Counted from the stretch's first letter, positions 1 to 6,385 are shown. The stretch: 8,779 nucleotides of DNA from CAWBRT01 sp050015355 (GCA_050015355.1 JBEKBO010000150.1:1-8779), one strand, 5' to 3'. Numbers and translations: made by a program. The notes: generated by a model from the sequence alone, not told the origin.

Positions 1-221
1 AGCACCAGGGCCAAGCCGCACTGTTATGGCAAGCGGGGCTGGACATCGCGGCAACCATTCGCGTTTCCGGCGGAGGGAGAAAAATGTTTCTTGACATCCC
101 CTTTTATAGAACAGGCATTCTCGCCAGCAATCCAGAAATTCCGGAGTTGGTGTATCCCTAATATCGCCGTCAGGCGTTAACTCCCGGCTCTTTTCCGGGA
201 AACACCTTCCGCGAAGCTGGT

Positions 222-794
222 CTAGTTCCCTTCTCCGTTCTGCACCAGTTTCAGAAATTCCTGATGGACGCGCGTATCGCCGGAGAGCTCCGGGTGAAAA
301 GTGGCAGCCATTTTCTTTCCCTGCCGCACCAACACCGCGTAGCCATCGCGTTCGGCCAGCACTTCAACGCCCGGTCCAGTGCGCTCAATGCGTGGAGCGC
401 GAATGTAGACCTGTTCGATCGGGCCTCCCGGGAGCCGTATAGGGCCGCTGATGATGGTCGAATCGATCTGGCGTCCGTAGGCGTTGCGACGCACCGTGAT
501 GTCGATTGCACACAGTCCCTTTTGCGCGGGATTTTCGACTTCAGCGGCCAGCAGGATGGCCCCGGCGCAGGTTCCGAAGGCAGGCTTCGAGCGAACGAAT
601 TCGCCGAGTTTTTGAAAGCCTTGCTCTCCCAGCAGACGCAGAATGGTCGACGACTCGCCCCCGGGAAGGACCAGGCCATCGATTTCGTCGAGTTGTTCAG
701 GCTTACGGACCAGCACGACCTCGGCGCCGAGTTCCTCAAGCCGCCGGCGATGCGCGTCGAAGTCGCCCTGAAGCGCAAGCACGCCAATCTTCAT
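222..794 (-). CDS. pdxT: Pyridoxal 5'-phosphate synthase glutaminase subunit PdxT
   Basis: PdxT hydrolyses glutamine and passes the ammonia to PdxS, which builds pyridoxal 5'-phosphate (DXP-independent vitamin B6 route, cytosolic). The 190-residue length is normal for the family. The class I glutaminase triad is visible: the nucleophile Cys76 in FGTCAGAI, and His167 and Glu169 in FHPEL. The PdxT signatures VLALQGDF (5-12), LPGGESST (43-50) and RRNAYGRQ (102-109) are intact. The ATG at 794 directly starts the canonical MKIGVLALQG, so the start is secure. No Shine-Dalgarno sequence precedes it, and a possible -10 box lies only 6 nt upstream (see the promoter entry). The usual partner pdxS is not adjacent: the gene upstream on the same strand is an unrelated LTxxQ protein, so pdxS must lie elsewhere. 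Only a weak hairpin (about 183-199 on the plus strand) lies downstream, and no clear terminator was seen. Identification is near certain from motifs. Confidence 0.97.
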   Translation of the reverse strand: MKIGVLALQGDFDAHRRRLEELGAEVVLVRKPEQLDEIDGLVLPGGESSTILRLLGEQGFQKLGEFVRSKPAFGTCAGAILLAAEVENPAQKGLCAIDITVRRNAYGRQIDSTIISGPIRLPGGPIEQVYIRAPRIERTGPGVEVLAERDGYAVLVRQGKKMAATFHPELSGDTRVHQEFLKLVQNGEGN

Positions 795-800
795 GCATTT

Positions 801-828
801 ATTTTAGCTGAGAGTGGAAGGGTGCGAA
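801..828 (-). promoter_or_regulatory. Candidate pdxT promoter, implying a leaderless mRNA
   Basis: Read on the minus strand, TTCGCA (828-823) and TAAAAT (806-801) are 16 nt apart. They match the -35 and -10 consensus at 4/6 and 5/6 positions. The -10 box ends 6 nt before the pdxT ATG, so transcription would begin at or next to the start codon. This fits the lack of any Shine-Dalgarno sequence there. It is an inference from a short, AT-rich patch; transcription from further upstream cannot be excluded. Confidence 0.35.
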
Positions 829-876
829 GCGGAAAGCGTGACCTGCGAGCGGCTCGCATCAAAGCCCTCGCGGAAG

Positions 877-1047
877 GTGTCATTTTGAGCGACCACGGGG
901 AGCGAAGAATATGCTTCTTGTGGCGCGGAGAAAAGCAGATCCTTCGCTCCTCCACCCCAGCGATGAACTCCCACATCTGCTAACTGCGGCAGATGTGGGG
1001 CACCAAGCGACCGTCGCCGGGGACCCCGGCTGCGCTCAGGATGACAC
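877..1047. repeat. MITE-like palindromic repeat with 15-bp inverted ends
   Basis: The ends are GTGTCATTTTGAGCG (877-891) and CGCTCAGGATGACAC (1033-1047), inverted repeats matching at 13/15 positions. Two hairpins lie inside. The first pairs GGAGCGAAGAAT (899-910) with ATCCTTCGCTCC (939-950), 11/12 matching. The second pairs CCCACATCTGC (970-980) with GCAGATGTGGG (989-999), a perfect 11-bp stem with an 8-nt loop. Short modules are shared with the 76-bp repeat nearby: GTGGGGCACC at 995-1004 and GCCGGGGACCCCG at 1016-1028. No transposase and no convincing target-site duplication is seen, so 'MITE-like' describes the architecture only. I believe similar TGTCATyyTGAGCG ends are common in acidobacterial intergenic DNA, but this is from memory. 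Confidence 0.65.
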
Positions 1048-1072
1048 TCACGAAGGAGGTGGGGTATCCCGC

Positions 1073-1148
1073 AACTACCCCACGTTAGCCCAACCACCCC
1101 AGCGAGCGGTGCTCGCCGGGGCTCCCGATCGGGCGAACGTGGGGCACC
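1073..1148. repeat. 76-bp three-stem dispersed repeat, copy 1
   Basis: This segment matches 1799-1874 at 74 of 76 positions in the same orientation. It can fold as an outer stem CCCCACGTT (1078-1086) with AACGTGGGG (1136-1144), perfect over 9 bp. The outer stem encloses a hairpin CCCCAGCGAGC (1097-1107) with GCTCGCCGGGG (1111-1121), 10/11 paired with a 3-nt loop, and a self-complementary CCCGATCGGG (1124-1133). It sits just past the stop codon of the LTxxQ gene on the minus strand, where it could act as a 3' structure or terminator. It has no T-run. It resembles REP-type elements. Confidence 0.85.
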
Positions 1149-1171
1149 TTCACGGGCGGGAGTCAACTGGT

Positions 1172-1609
1172 CTAGCCGTTGCCTTGGCCCTGACCCTGTT
1201 GCTGTTTCTGTTGTTCCATCTGCTGATGGCGCTGCTTCATCTGGGCATGCCATTGCTGACGTTGTTCACTGGTCAGCACGCCGGAAACCTGCCTGCGGGT
1301 AGCGTGGTGGATACGGTGAAGCTGGGCTTTCTTCTGAGCGTCGCTCAGCGAGCTGTCGTTCTTCACCGCCATAGCCTTCTTCCGTGCTTTCGCCCGGATT
1401 GCCTGGATCTGCGCCTTCTGCTGGTCGGTGAGATTCAGTTGCTCCATGCCGCGCATGTGGCCCTTGGCGGGCGCATTGGAGTCGGTGGTGGTTGTTGCCG
1501 GCGCTTGCGCGGAGTTCCCGGCGGGTGTGTTCTGCGCGACGCCGGTCGCCAGCATCGCCATCGACAGCGCTCCGGCTGCCGAAATCGCCTTCAGTTGCTT
1601 CCAATTCAT
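1172..1609 (-). CDS. Secreted Spy/CpxP-like LTxxQ-motif protein
   Basis: This is a small exported protein of 145 residues. It has an N-terminal signal peptide (charged N-region MNWKQLK, hydrophobic residues 8-23, probable cleavage after the VAQ near 26), a Thr/Ala-rich linker (about 27-48) and a helical, strongly basic core. The core carries two LTxxQ motifs: LTDQQ at 60-64 and LTSEQ at 112-116. The tail is rich in Gln and Gly. LTxxQ repeats mark the Spy/CpxP/zinc-resistance group, which includes periplasmic chaperones and envelope-stress sensors. Many acidobacterial members are uncharacterised, so a chaperone or metal-related role is only inferred. GAGG (1621-1618) lies 8 nt upstream of the ATG and supports the start. 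The gene is a single unit on the minus strand, bracketed by two near-identical 76-bp repeats. No partner two-component system is in the window. Confidence 0.8.
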   Translation of the reverse strand: MNWKQLKAISAAGALSMAMLATGVAQNTPAGNSAQAPATTTTDSNAPAKGHMRGMEQLNLTDQQKAQIQAIRAKARKKAMAVKNDSSLSDAQKKAQLHRIHHATRRQVSGVLTSEQRQQWHAQMKQRHQQMEQQKQQQGQGQGNG

Positions 1610-1638
1610 TACTCTTACCTCTTTCCTTTCGCTTCCTT

Positions 1639-1667
1639 GTAATATTGAAAACCCGATGGGATGACAG
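1639..1667 (-). promoter_or_regulatory. Candidate promoter of the LTxxQ gene
   Basis: On the minus strand CTGTCA (1667-1662) and TATTAC (1644-1639) each match the sigma-70 consensus at 4/6 positions, with an ideal 17-nt spacer. The implied leader of roughly 20-25 nt contains the GAGG ribosome site at 1621-1618. The position and spacing are good, but the boxes are only moderate matches. Confidence 0.4.
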
Positions 1668-1685
1668 AGTTTCGTGCGAGTTCCA

Positions 1686-1718
1686 CCCCACTACGCGCAA
1701 AAGCGGCGCATAGTGGGG
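1686..1718. repeat. Palindrome with CCCCAC/GTGGGG closing stem
   Basis: CCCCACTACGCGC (1686-1698) pairs with GCGCATAGTGGGG (1706-1718) at 12 of 13 positions around a 7-nt loop. The closing CCCCAC/GTGGGG matches the outer stem of the two 76-bp repeats, but the inner stem sequence differs, which suggests a related REP-type element. It lies about 20 bp upstream of the LTxxQ promoter. No T-run follows, so it is not an obvious terminator. Confidence 0.6.
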
Positions 1719-1798
1719 GCCCCGCCTAACAACGGGAGCCGGTATTTAGGATATGCACCAATGTTTCGCAAGACTGGCCTTGTGCCGTCGGCCGATGG

Positions 1799-1874
1799 AA
1801 CTACCCCACGTTAGCCCAACCACCCCAGCGAGCGGTGCTCGCCGGGGACCCCGATCGGGCGAACGTGGGGCACC
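1799..1874. repeat. 76-bp three-stem dispersed repeat, copy 2
   Basis: This is the direct-repeat partner of 1073-1148, differing at two positions (GGGGCTCCCG there, GGGGACCCCG here). The same outer 9-bp stem (CCCCACGTT with AACGTGGGG, closing at 1870), inner hairpin and CCCGATCGGG self-complement are present. Here GCCGGGGACCCCG (1841-1853) exactly equals a module inside the MITE-like element. It lies about 105 bp before rdgB, upstream of the LTxxQ promoter on the other strand. Confidence 0.85.
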
Positions 1875-1979
1875 GTCAAGGTCGCTTTCATCCGGCTACG
1901 GCAACATAATCTACTGCGAGCAGCTTCTCTCTCAGGGCTTCTCGCTGCTGGCGATCCGGGTCTCGTCCACTGGAGGGTA

Positions 1980-2600
1980 ATGAAGATACTGATTGCGTCT
2001 TCCAATTCGGGAAAGCTGCGAGATTTTTCTGGCGCGGCTTTCCTTTTCAAAGTCGAATTCGAGCTGATTCCCAACTTCAAGCAATTGCCGGAGGCGGTGG
2101 AGGATGGCGAGACATTCGCCGATAACGCTCGCAAGAAATCGGAACACTACAGCCGCTGGGTTGCGGACCAATTAGTTCTGGCCGACGATTCCGGACTCGA
2201 AGCGGACGCGCTCGGGGGAGCTCCGGGCGTCCACTCGGCTCGCTATGCCGTGCTGGATACGGATTTGCCCGGAAACAGCAAAGACGAAGCCAACAACGCC
2301 CGTTTGTTGCGGGAGTTGGCCGGAGTGGAGGATGCCCGCCGTGGAGCGCGCTTTGTTTCCGTGATCTCGGTGGCGAAGAACGGGCGGGAGTTGGCGAGCT
2401 TCAGAGGCGAAGCGCAAGGCGTGCTGCTGCACTCGCCGAGAGGAAACAATGGATTCGGTTATGATCCTTTGTTTTGGTTCGCGCCGCTGGCGAAAACTTT
2501 TGCCGAACTTACGGCGGAGGAGAAAGCCGCGGTAAGCCACCGCGGAGAGGCGATCCGGCGGTTTCTGGAATGGTGCCGCAGCCGGGAATCAGGCCACTAG
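1980..2600 (+). CDS. rdgB: Non-canonical purine NTP pyrophosphatase (HAM1/RdgB family)
   Basis: This cytosolic house-cleaning enzyme hydrolyses dITP, dXTP, ITP and XTP to the monophosphate plus pyrophosphate, keeping deaminated purines out of DNA and RNA. The length of 206 residues is normal for the family. Signatures in order are the substrate-binding N-terminus SSNSGKLRDF (7-16), ETFADNARKKSEHY (44-57), the catalytic Asp segment ADDSGLEADAL (68-78) followed by GAPGVHSARY (80-89), NNGFGYDPLF (156-165) and the C-terminal SHRGEAIRRF (186-195). GGAGG at 1972-1976 sits only 3 nt from the ATG, and the start gives the canonical MKILIASSN. The gene appears monocistronic: the sdh operon begins 263 bp later with its own promoter. 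A weak GCATA/TATGC hairpin at 2636-2651 is the only 3' structure seen. Confidence 0.96.
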   Translation: MKILIASSNSGKLRDFSGAAFLFKVEFELIPNFKQLPEAVEDGETFADNARKKSEHYSRWVADQLVLADDSGLEADALGGAPGVHSARYAVLDTDLPGNSKDEANNARLLRELAGVEDARRGARFVSVISVAKNGRELASFRGEAQGVLLHSPRGNNGFGYDPLFWFAPLAKTFAELTAEEKAAVSHRGEAIRRFLEWCRSRESGH

Positions 2601-2787
2601 AGCGGTTTTCCGTGAATCCGGGGTCGTTTCGTCTGGCATACATGCTTATGCAAACTTGACATTAGGAGTAATATCGTCCGTTGCGGTTTTTGTGGAGTGA
2701 CTGTGGCCGATTCCGGCGGCATCGTGAGCGGCCCCGACAGATAACAGCAGTACCCATGCGATTTCCAGACTCAGGTGAGCGAAAGTC

Positions 2788-2816
2788 TTGACGAATTGGT
2801 CAGGGGTTAGGATAAT
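2788..2816 (+). promoter_or_regulatory. Sigma-70-type promoter of the sdhCAB operon
   Basis: TTGACG (2788-2793, 5/6) and GATAAT (2811-2816, 5/6) are separated by exactly 17 nt. Transcription would start near 2823, giving a leader of about 40 nt that ends in AAGGAG (2852-2857), 6 nt before the sdhC GTG. It is the best promoter match in the window. No operator or riboswitch is evident. A second TTGACA at 2656-2661 lacks a usable -10 box. Confidence 0.7.
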
Positions 2817-2863
2817 CTCTGAAACTCTCATCACTTTAGCTCACAGCAATTAAGGAGCAATCT

Positions 2864-3622
2864 GTGGCATCACCAGTCGCAGCCAGTCAGGCTCGCATTC
2901 CCGCAGGAGTACCGCCTTTGCGAGCAGGCGAAGGAAACTCTTTTTTGTGGCGCCGCTTGCATTCACTGACCGGGATCGTGCCCATCGGCGCGTTTCTTGT
3001 CGAGCACTTCATTTCCAACGCTTTTGCCACGAACGGACCGCAGGCGTATGGCGAGCAGGTGAAGTTTCTGACCGGACTTCCCTTCACCTTTTTGCTGGAA
3101 CTGTGCTTCATCTACATCCCGCTTGCCTATCACGCACTTTACGGAATCTACATTTGGTATCGCGGCGAGTCCAACGTAAGCGATTATCCCTGGACCGGAA
3201 ACTGGCTCTACACCTCGCAGCGCTGGACCGGAATCATCGCTCTCCTTTACATGGGATACCACACGTACACGATGCGTTTCACCGGCGTTCACCTGTTCCA
3301 TGGCGGATATATCTATGCCTACGGGAAGGTACACGATGAGCTGATGACGCCCTGGATCGTGGCGTTCTATGCCATTGGAATCATCGCCGCTTCGTGGCAC
3401 TTCGCGTACGGAATCTGGCTGTTCGCAGCCAAGTGGGGCATCACCGTCGGCAAGGAAGCGCGGCGGAGATTCGGGTATGTTTGCGTGTTGATTGCCGCGG
3501 CCTTCATACTTACGGGCGTGATTTCGCTGATAGCGTTCGTCAGTCCCAACAGGGATTGGCACTGGGCGGAGCCGGGTAGCCATGCCGAACAGCAGGCACA
3601 ACCCGCGCAACCCCACAGCTAA
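2864..3622 (+). CDS. sdhC: Succinate dehydrogenase cytochrome b558 subunit SdhC
   Basis: SdhC is the membrane anchor of respiratory complex II: it binds two b hemes and the quinone and passes electrons from the iron-sulfur subunit to (mena)quinone. The 252-residue protein resembles Bacillus subtilis SdhC (RRLHSLTGIVPIG near 30-42, WGITV near 191-195) and shows five hydrophobic segments, about 34-55, 72-98, 118-138, 163-187 and 206-227. Four histidines occupy the positions of the Bacillus heme ligands: His48 (VEHF), His90 (YHALYG), His133 (YHTYT) and His179 (WHFAYG). Relative to Bacillus there is an N-terminal extension of about 20 residues, and the tail is Gln/Pro/His-rich. The start is GTG with a good AAGGAG. 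No sdhD follows, as expected for a type B (single-subunit, di-heme) enzyme. A 6-bp hairpin (3627-3649) lies in the 90-nt gap to sdhA. Confidence 0.95.
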   Translation: MASPVAASQARIPAGVPPLRAGEGNSFLWRRLHSLTGIVPIGAFLVEHFISNAFATNGPQAYGEQVKFLTGLPFTFLLELCFIYIPLAYHALYGIYIWYRGESNVSDYPWTGNWLYTSQRWTGIIALLYMGYHTYTMRFTGVHLFHGGYIYAYGKVHDELMTPWIVAFYAIGIIAASWHFAYGIWLFAAKWGITVGKEARRRFGYVCVLIAAAFILTGVISLIAFVSPNRDWHWAEPGSHAEQQAQPAQPHS

Positions 3623-3712
3623 ACGAGCCGGGAGCAGCAGTCACCCGGCCAGGGCAACAGGTACGTGCACACGAGCCGCGATGCGCGGCAGGAAACCAAG
3701 AGAAGAGTTGCA

Positions 3713-5479
3713 ATGGCAAATCCAAGAATCATCATCGTAGGTGGCGGACTGGCGGGACTCTCCGCCGCCATCAAGGTCGCCGAAATGGGCGCCGAGGTCA
3801 ATTTATTTTCGATCGTCCCGGTCAAGCGCTCGCATTCGGTATGCGCTCAGGGCGGAATCAACGTCGCCAAGAACCTCAAAGGCGAAGGCGACTCTACGTG
3901 GCTGCACTTCGACGACAGCGTTTATGGCGGCGATTTTCTGGCCGACCAGCCGCCGGTGAAGGCGATGTGCGAAATGGGGCCGGCCATCATCGATCTGCTC
4001 GACCGCATGGGGGTCCCTTTCAATCGTACGCCGGAGGGACAGCTTGACTTCCGCCGCTTCGGTGGGACGCTGTTTCAGCGCACCGCTTTTGCTGGCGCCA
4101 CGACGGGGCAACAGCTCTTGTATGCGCTCGACGAGCAGGTGCGCCGCTATGAAAGCGAGGGCAAGGTTTCCAAGTTCGAGGGATGGGAGTTTCTGTCGGG
4201 AGTTTTCGATTCCAACAGGACCTGCCGCGGAATCTGCGCCATGGATCTGCGCTCGATGGAGGTCAGGACCTTTCCCGCCGATGCGGTCATCCTGGCGACC
4301 GGCGGCGTCGGCGCGATCTTCGGCAAGTCGACAAACTCGGTAGTTTGCACCGGATCGGCGCAATCCGCGCTGTATCAGCAGGGCGCATACTACGCCAATG
4401 GCGAGTTCATCCAAGTCCATCCAACCTGTATTCCGGGCGAAGATAAGCTGCGCCTGATGTCGGAATCGGCCCGCGGTGAAGGCGGCCGCGTATGGGTGCC
4501 GAAGCAGAAAGGCGACAAGCGCGACTGGAAGAGCATTCCGCAAAGCGAGCGCTGGTACTTCCTGGAGGAATGGTATCCCAAGTACGGCAACCTGGTGCCG
4601 CGTGACGTGGCCACGCGCGCAATTCACAAGGTGGTCTACGAGTACGAGCTCGGCATTGACGGCTCGCCAATGGTCTATCTCGACCTGACCCACATCGACA
4701 GAAAGATTCTCGACAAAAAGCTCGAAGGCATCCTGGAGATTTACGAGAAGTTTGTGGGCGATGACCCGCGCGACGTGCCGATGAAGATTTTCCCGGGGAT
4801 GCATTACACCATGGGCGGCATGTGGGTTGACAGCAAGCAACAGACCAACATTCCAGGTCTGTATGCCGCCGGCGAGTGCGATTTCTCGATCCACGGCGCC
4901 AACCGCTTGGGTGCAAATTCGCTTCTCTCCTGCATCTATGGAGGGTTCGTCGCCGGGCCTGAGGCGGTCCAGTACGCCCGAGACTTGAAAGCCGGCACGC
5001 CGAACGGAGCGTTCGAGGCCGAGCAGAAGCGGCAGGAAGAATTCAACCGGACACTGATGTCGAACCAGGGCACGGAAAACCCGTTCCGGCTGTGGAAGGA
5101 AATGGGCGATATCATGTCCAAGCACGTGACGGTCACGCGCGAAAATCCAGCGCTCAAGGAGACCGACGCCAAGCTGGTTGAACTGCTGGAGCGTTATCGC
5201 CGCGTGAACCTCAGCGACCGTTCGATGTGGGCCAACACATCCTTCGCTTTCACCCGCCAGCTCTATAACATGCTGCAACTGGCGCGCGTGATGACGCAGG
5301 GGGCGCTGTTGCGCGATGAATCGCGTGGCTCGCATTACAAGCCGGCATTCCCCGAGCGGGACGATGTTAACTGGCTGAAGACGACGAAGGCTTATTTCGC
5401 CGCCGACGCCGACGAACCGCGCTTCGAGTTCGCCCCGGTGGACGTTTCATTGATTCCGCCTCGCGTGAGAAAGTACTAG
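3713..5479 (+). CDS. sdhA: Succinate dehydrogenase flavoprotein subunit SdhA
   Basis: SdhA is the catalytic subunit of complex II and oxidises succinate to fumarate on a covalently bound FAD at the cytoplasmic face. It has 588 residues from the chosen ATG. Visible features are the dinucleotide fold VGGGLAGLSA (9-18), the FAD-linking histidine His41 in RSHSVCAQGGIN, AFAGATTGQQLLYALDEQ (125-142), and the active-site residues His236 (VHPTC), Arg297 (PRDVATRAI), His364 (HYTMGGMWVD) and Arg398 (ANRLGANSLLSC). The sequence follows the Bacillus type rather than the E. coli type. The frame is open upstream to a GTG at 3665, which would add 16 residues. I prefer ATG 3713 because AGAAGAG (3701-3707) lies 5 nt before it and the FAD fold begins at once, as in relatives. 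It is the middle gene of sdhCAB. Confidence 0.97.
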   Translation: MANPRIIIVGGGLAGLSAAIKVAEMGAEVNLFSIVPVKRSHSVCAQGGINVAKNLKGEGDSTWLHFDDSVYGGDFLADQPPVKAMCEMGPAIIDLLDRMGVPFNRTPEGQLDFRRFGGTLFQRTAFAGATTGQQLLYALDEQVRRYESEGKVSKFEGWEFLSGVFDSNRTCRGICAMDLRSMEVRTFPADAVILATGGVGAIFGKSTNSVVCTGSAQSALYQQGAYYANGEFIQVHPTCIPGEDKLRLMSESARGEGGRVWVPKQKGDKRDWKSIPQSERWYFLEEWYPKYGNLVPRDVATRAIHKVVYEYELGIDGSPMVYLDLTHIDRKILDKKLEGILEIYEKFVGDDPRDVPMKIFPGMHYTMGGMWVDSKQQTNIPGLYAAGECDFSIHGANRLGANSLLSCIYGGFVAGPEAVQYARDLKAGTPNGAFEAEQKRQEEFNRTLMSNQGTENPFRLWKEMGDIMSKHVTVTRENPALKETDAKLVELLERYRRVNLSDRSMWANTSFAFTRQLYNMLQLARVMTQGALLRDESRGSHYKPAFPERDDVNWLKTTKAYFAADADEPRFEFAPVDVSLIPPRVRKY

Positions 5480-5615
5480 CGCGCGGACGGCCCGGGAAGG
5501 GGAGTTCGGACGCGCTGGAAGGGTAAGCTCCGCACGATCCGGGCTCCTGAAAAACAGGATGCGGCGACATCATGCGCCGAACATAAATATAAGTTCGAGT
5601 AAAGGGCTTTCAAAG

Positions 5616-6365
5616 ATGGCCAATAAGACAATCGCTCTCAAGATTAAACGCCAAGCCGATCCTCAGTCGCAGCCGTACTGGGAAGAGTTCGAGTTTCCCT
5701 GGAGACCGGGCATGAACGTCACTTCCGCCCTGATGGAGATTGCGGCTAACCCGGTTACAAAAGAGGGAAAACCGACGACTCCGCTCGCGTATGACTCCAA
5801 CTGCCTGGAAGAGATCTGCGGTTCTTGCGCCATGCTGATCAACGGCAGGGCGCGAATGGCCTGCTCCGCCTTGATCGACCAGCTCGACCAGCCAGTGAAG
5901 CTGGAGCCGTTCTCAAAGTTCCCGGTCATCCGCGATCTGCAGGTAGACCGCAGCGTGTTGTTTGAGAACTTGAAGACGGTGAAGGCCTGGGTTCCCATCG
6001 ATGGCACCTACGCTCTAGGCGCCGGTCCGCGCATGACGCCGGACGAGCAGGATGTCTCCTATCCGCTGTCGCGTTGCATCTCGTGCTGCTGCTGCATGGA
6101 GGCCTGCCCTCAATTCAACGAAAAGACGGGGTTCGTTGGGGCGGCCACGATCTCGCAGGTGCGCCTGTTCAATACACATCCCACCGGCAAGGCGTTGCAA
6201 AACGAGCGTCTGACGGCCCTGATGGGCGACGGCGGCATCCAGGAGTGCGGCTACGCGCAGAACTGCCTGGAAATCTGCCCAAAGCAGATCCCGCTAACCA
6301 CTTCTATCGCCGACGTGGGCCGGCAGGTCATGAAAAAAGCCATTCTGGACTTCTTTATGACGTAG
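5616..6365 (+). CDS. sdhB: Succinate dehydrogenase iron-sulfur subunit SdhB
   Basis: SdhB carries electrons from FAD through [2Fe-2S], [4Fe-4S] and [3Fe-4S] clusters to the heme subunit. The 249 residues follow Bacillus SdhB closely (SALMEIAANPV, IRDLQVDRS, KAWVPIDGTY, SQVRLFNTHPTG, CPKQIPLTTSIA). The [2Fe-2S] ligands are Cys63, Cys68, Cys71 and Cys83. The other clusters use Cys154-x2-Cys157-x2-Cys160-x3-Cys164-Pro, and Cys211, Cys217 and Cys221-Pro. Two extra cysteines, Cys158 and Cys159, make a run of four (CISCCCCMEACP). The frame opens further upstream, with an ATG at 5559 that would add 19 residues. ATG 5616 is preferred because it aligns with the family N-terminus and AAAGGG (5601-5606) lies 9 nt before it. 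The 136-nt gap after sdhA is long for an operon but holds no terminator, and a clear terminator follows sdhB. Confidence 0.96.
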   Translation: MANKTIALKIKRQADPQSQPYWEEFEFPWRPGMNVTSALMEIAANPVTKEGKPTTPLAYDSNCLEEICGSCAMLINGRARMACSALIDQLDQPVKLEPFSKFPVIRDLQVDRSVLFENLKTVKAWVPIDGTYALGAGPRMTPDEQDVSYPLSRCISCCCCMEACPQFNEKTGFVGAATISQVRLFNTHPTGKALQNERLTALMGDGGIQECGYAQNCLEICPKQIPLTTSIADVGRQVMKKAILDFFMT

Positions 6366-6385
6366 AACAACCGAATGTCTTCGGC

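Larger units (their letters stand above)
795..1171. other. 377-bp intergenic region filled with dispersed palindromic repeats
   Basis: Between the pdxT start and the stop of the LTxxQ gene I see no credible coding sequence. From left to right it holds the putative pdxT promoter, a short perfect dyad (TGCGAGC-G-GCTCGCA, near 844-858), a 171-bp MITE-like element (877-1047) and the first copy of the 76-bp three-stem repeat (1073-1148). Open frames across it, including a minus-strand frame containing CHPERSRG, are translations of repeat DNA and are not genes. Confidence 0.75.
1610..1979. other. 370-bp divergent intergenic region between the LTxxQ gene and rdgB
   Basis: This region separates divergently transcribed genes. 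It holds the leader and likely promoter of the LTxxQ gene (1610-1667), an imperfect 13-bp hairpin (1686-1718), about 80 bp with nothing I recognise, the second copy of the 76-bp repeat (1799-1874) and roughly 100 bp leading to rdgB. A -10-like CATAAT occurs at 1905-1910 with no convincing -35 partner. I see no small gene here. Confidence 0.7.

Noticed and set aside
3..161. Open frame entering from the left edge, 52 residues ending ILASNPEIPELVYP
   Set aside because: No recognisable family, no ribosome site for its internal ATG at 84, and no codon pattern that sets it apart. It could be the tail of a gene outside the window, but I cannot support it.
264..983. Plus-strand frame of 239 residues opposite pdxT
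   Set aside because: It is antisense to a certain gene and runs on into repeat DNA. It shows no family motifs.
804..1253. Minus-strand frame of 149 residues containing CHPERSRG
   Set aside because: It lies across the MITE-like element and the 76-bp repeat. CHPERSRG-like peptides are typical false translations of TGTCATCCTGAGCG repeats.
877..1874. CRISPR array or insertion sequence
   Set aside because: The repeats are only two close copies 726 bp apart plus related palindromes, without regular spacers. No transposase or cas gene is present.
1753..1980. Plus-strand frame of 75 residues ending at the rdgB start codon (TAATG overlap)
   Set aside because: A third of it is the 76-bp repeat, and the translation has low-complexity Arg/Ser/Gly content. 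The overlap is most likely accidental.
2646..2834. Minus-strand frame of 62 residues with one hydrophobic segment, overlapping the sdh promoter
   Set aside because: It has no ribosome site and no recognised family, and it would run through the best promoter of the window in the opposite direction. I consider it chance.
3803..5335. Minus-strand frame of 510 residues opposite sdhA
   Set aside because: Long antisense frames are expected in GC-rich genes. The translation is rich in Arg, His and Val with no motif, while the sense strand encodes a complete SdhA.
5559..5615. 19-residue N-terminal extension of SdhB from an earlier ATG
   Set aside because: There is no ribosome site at 5559. The ATG at 5616 matches the family start and has AAAGGG at a usable distance.
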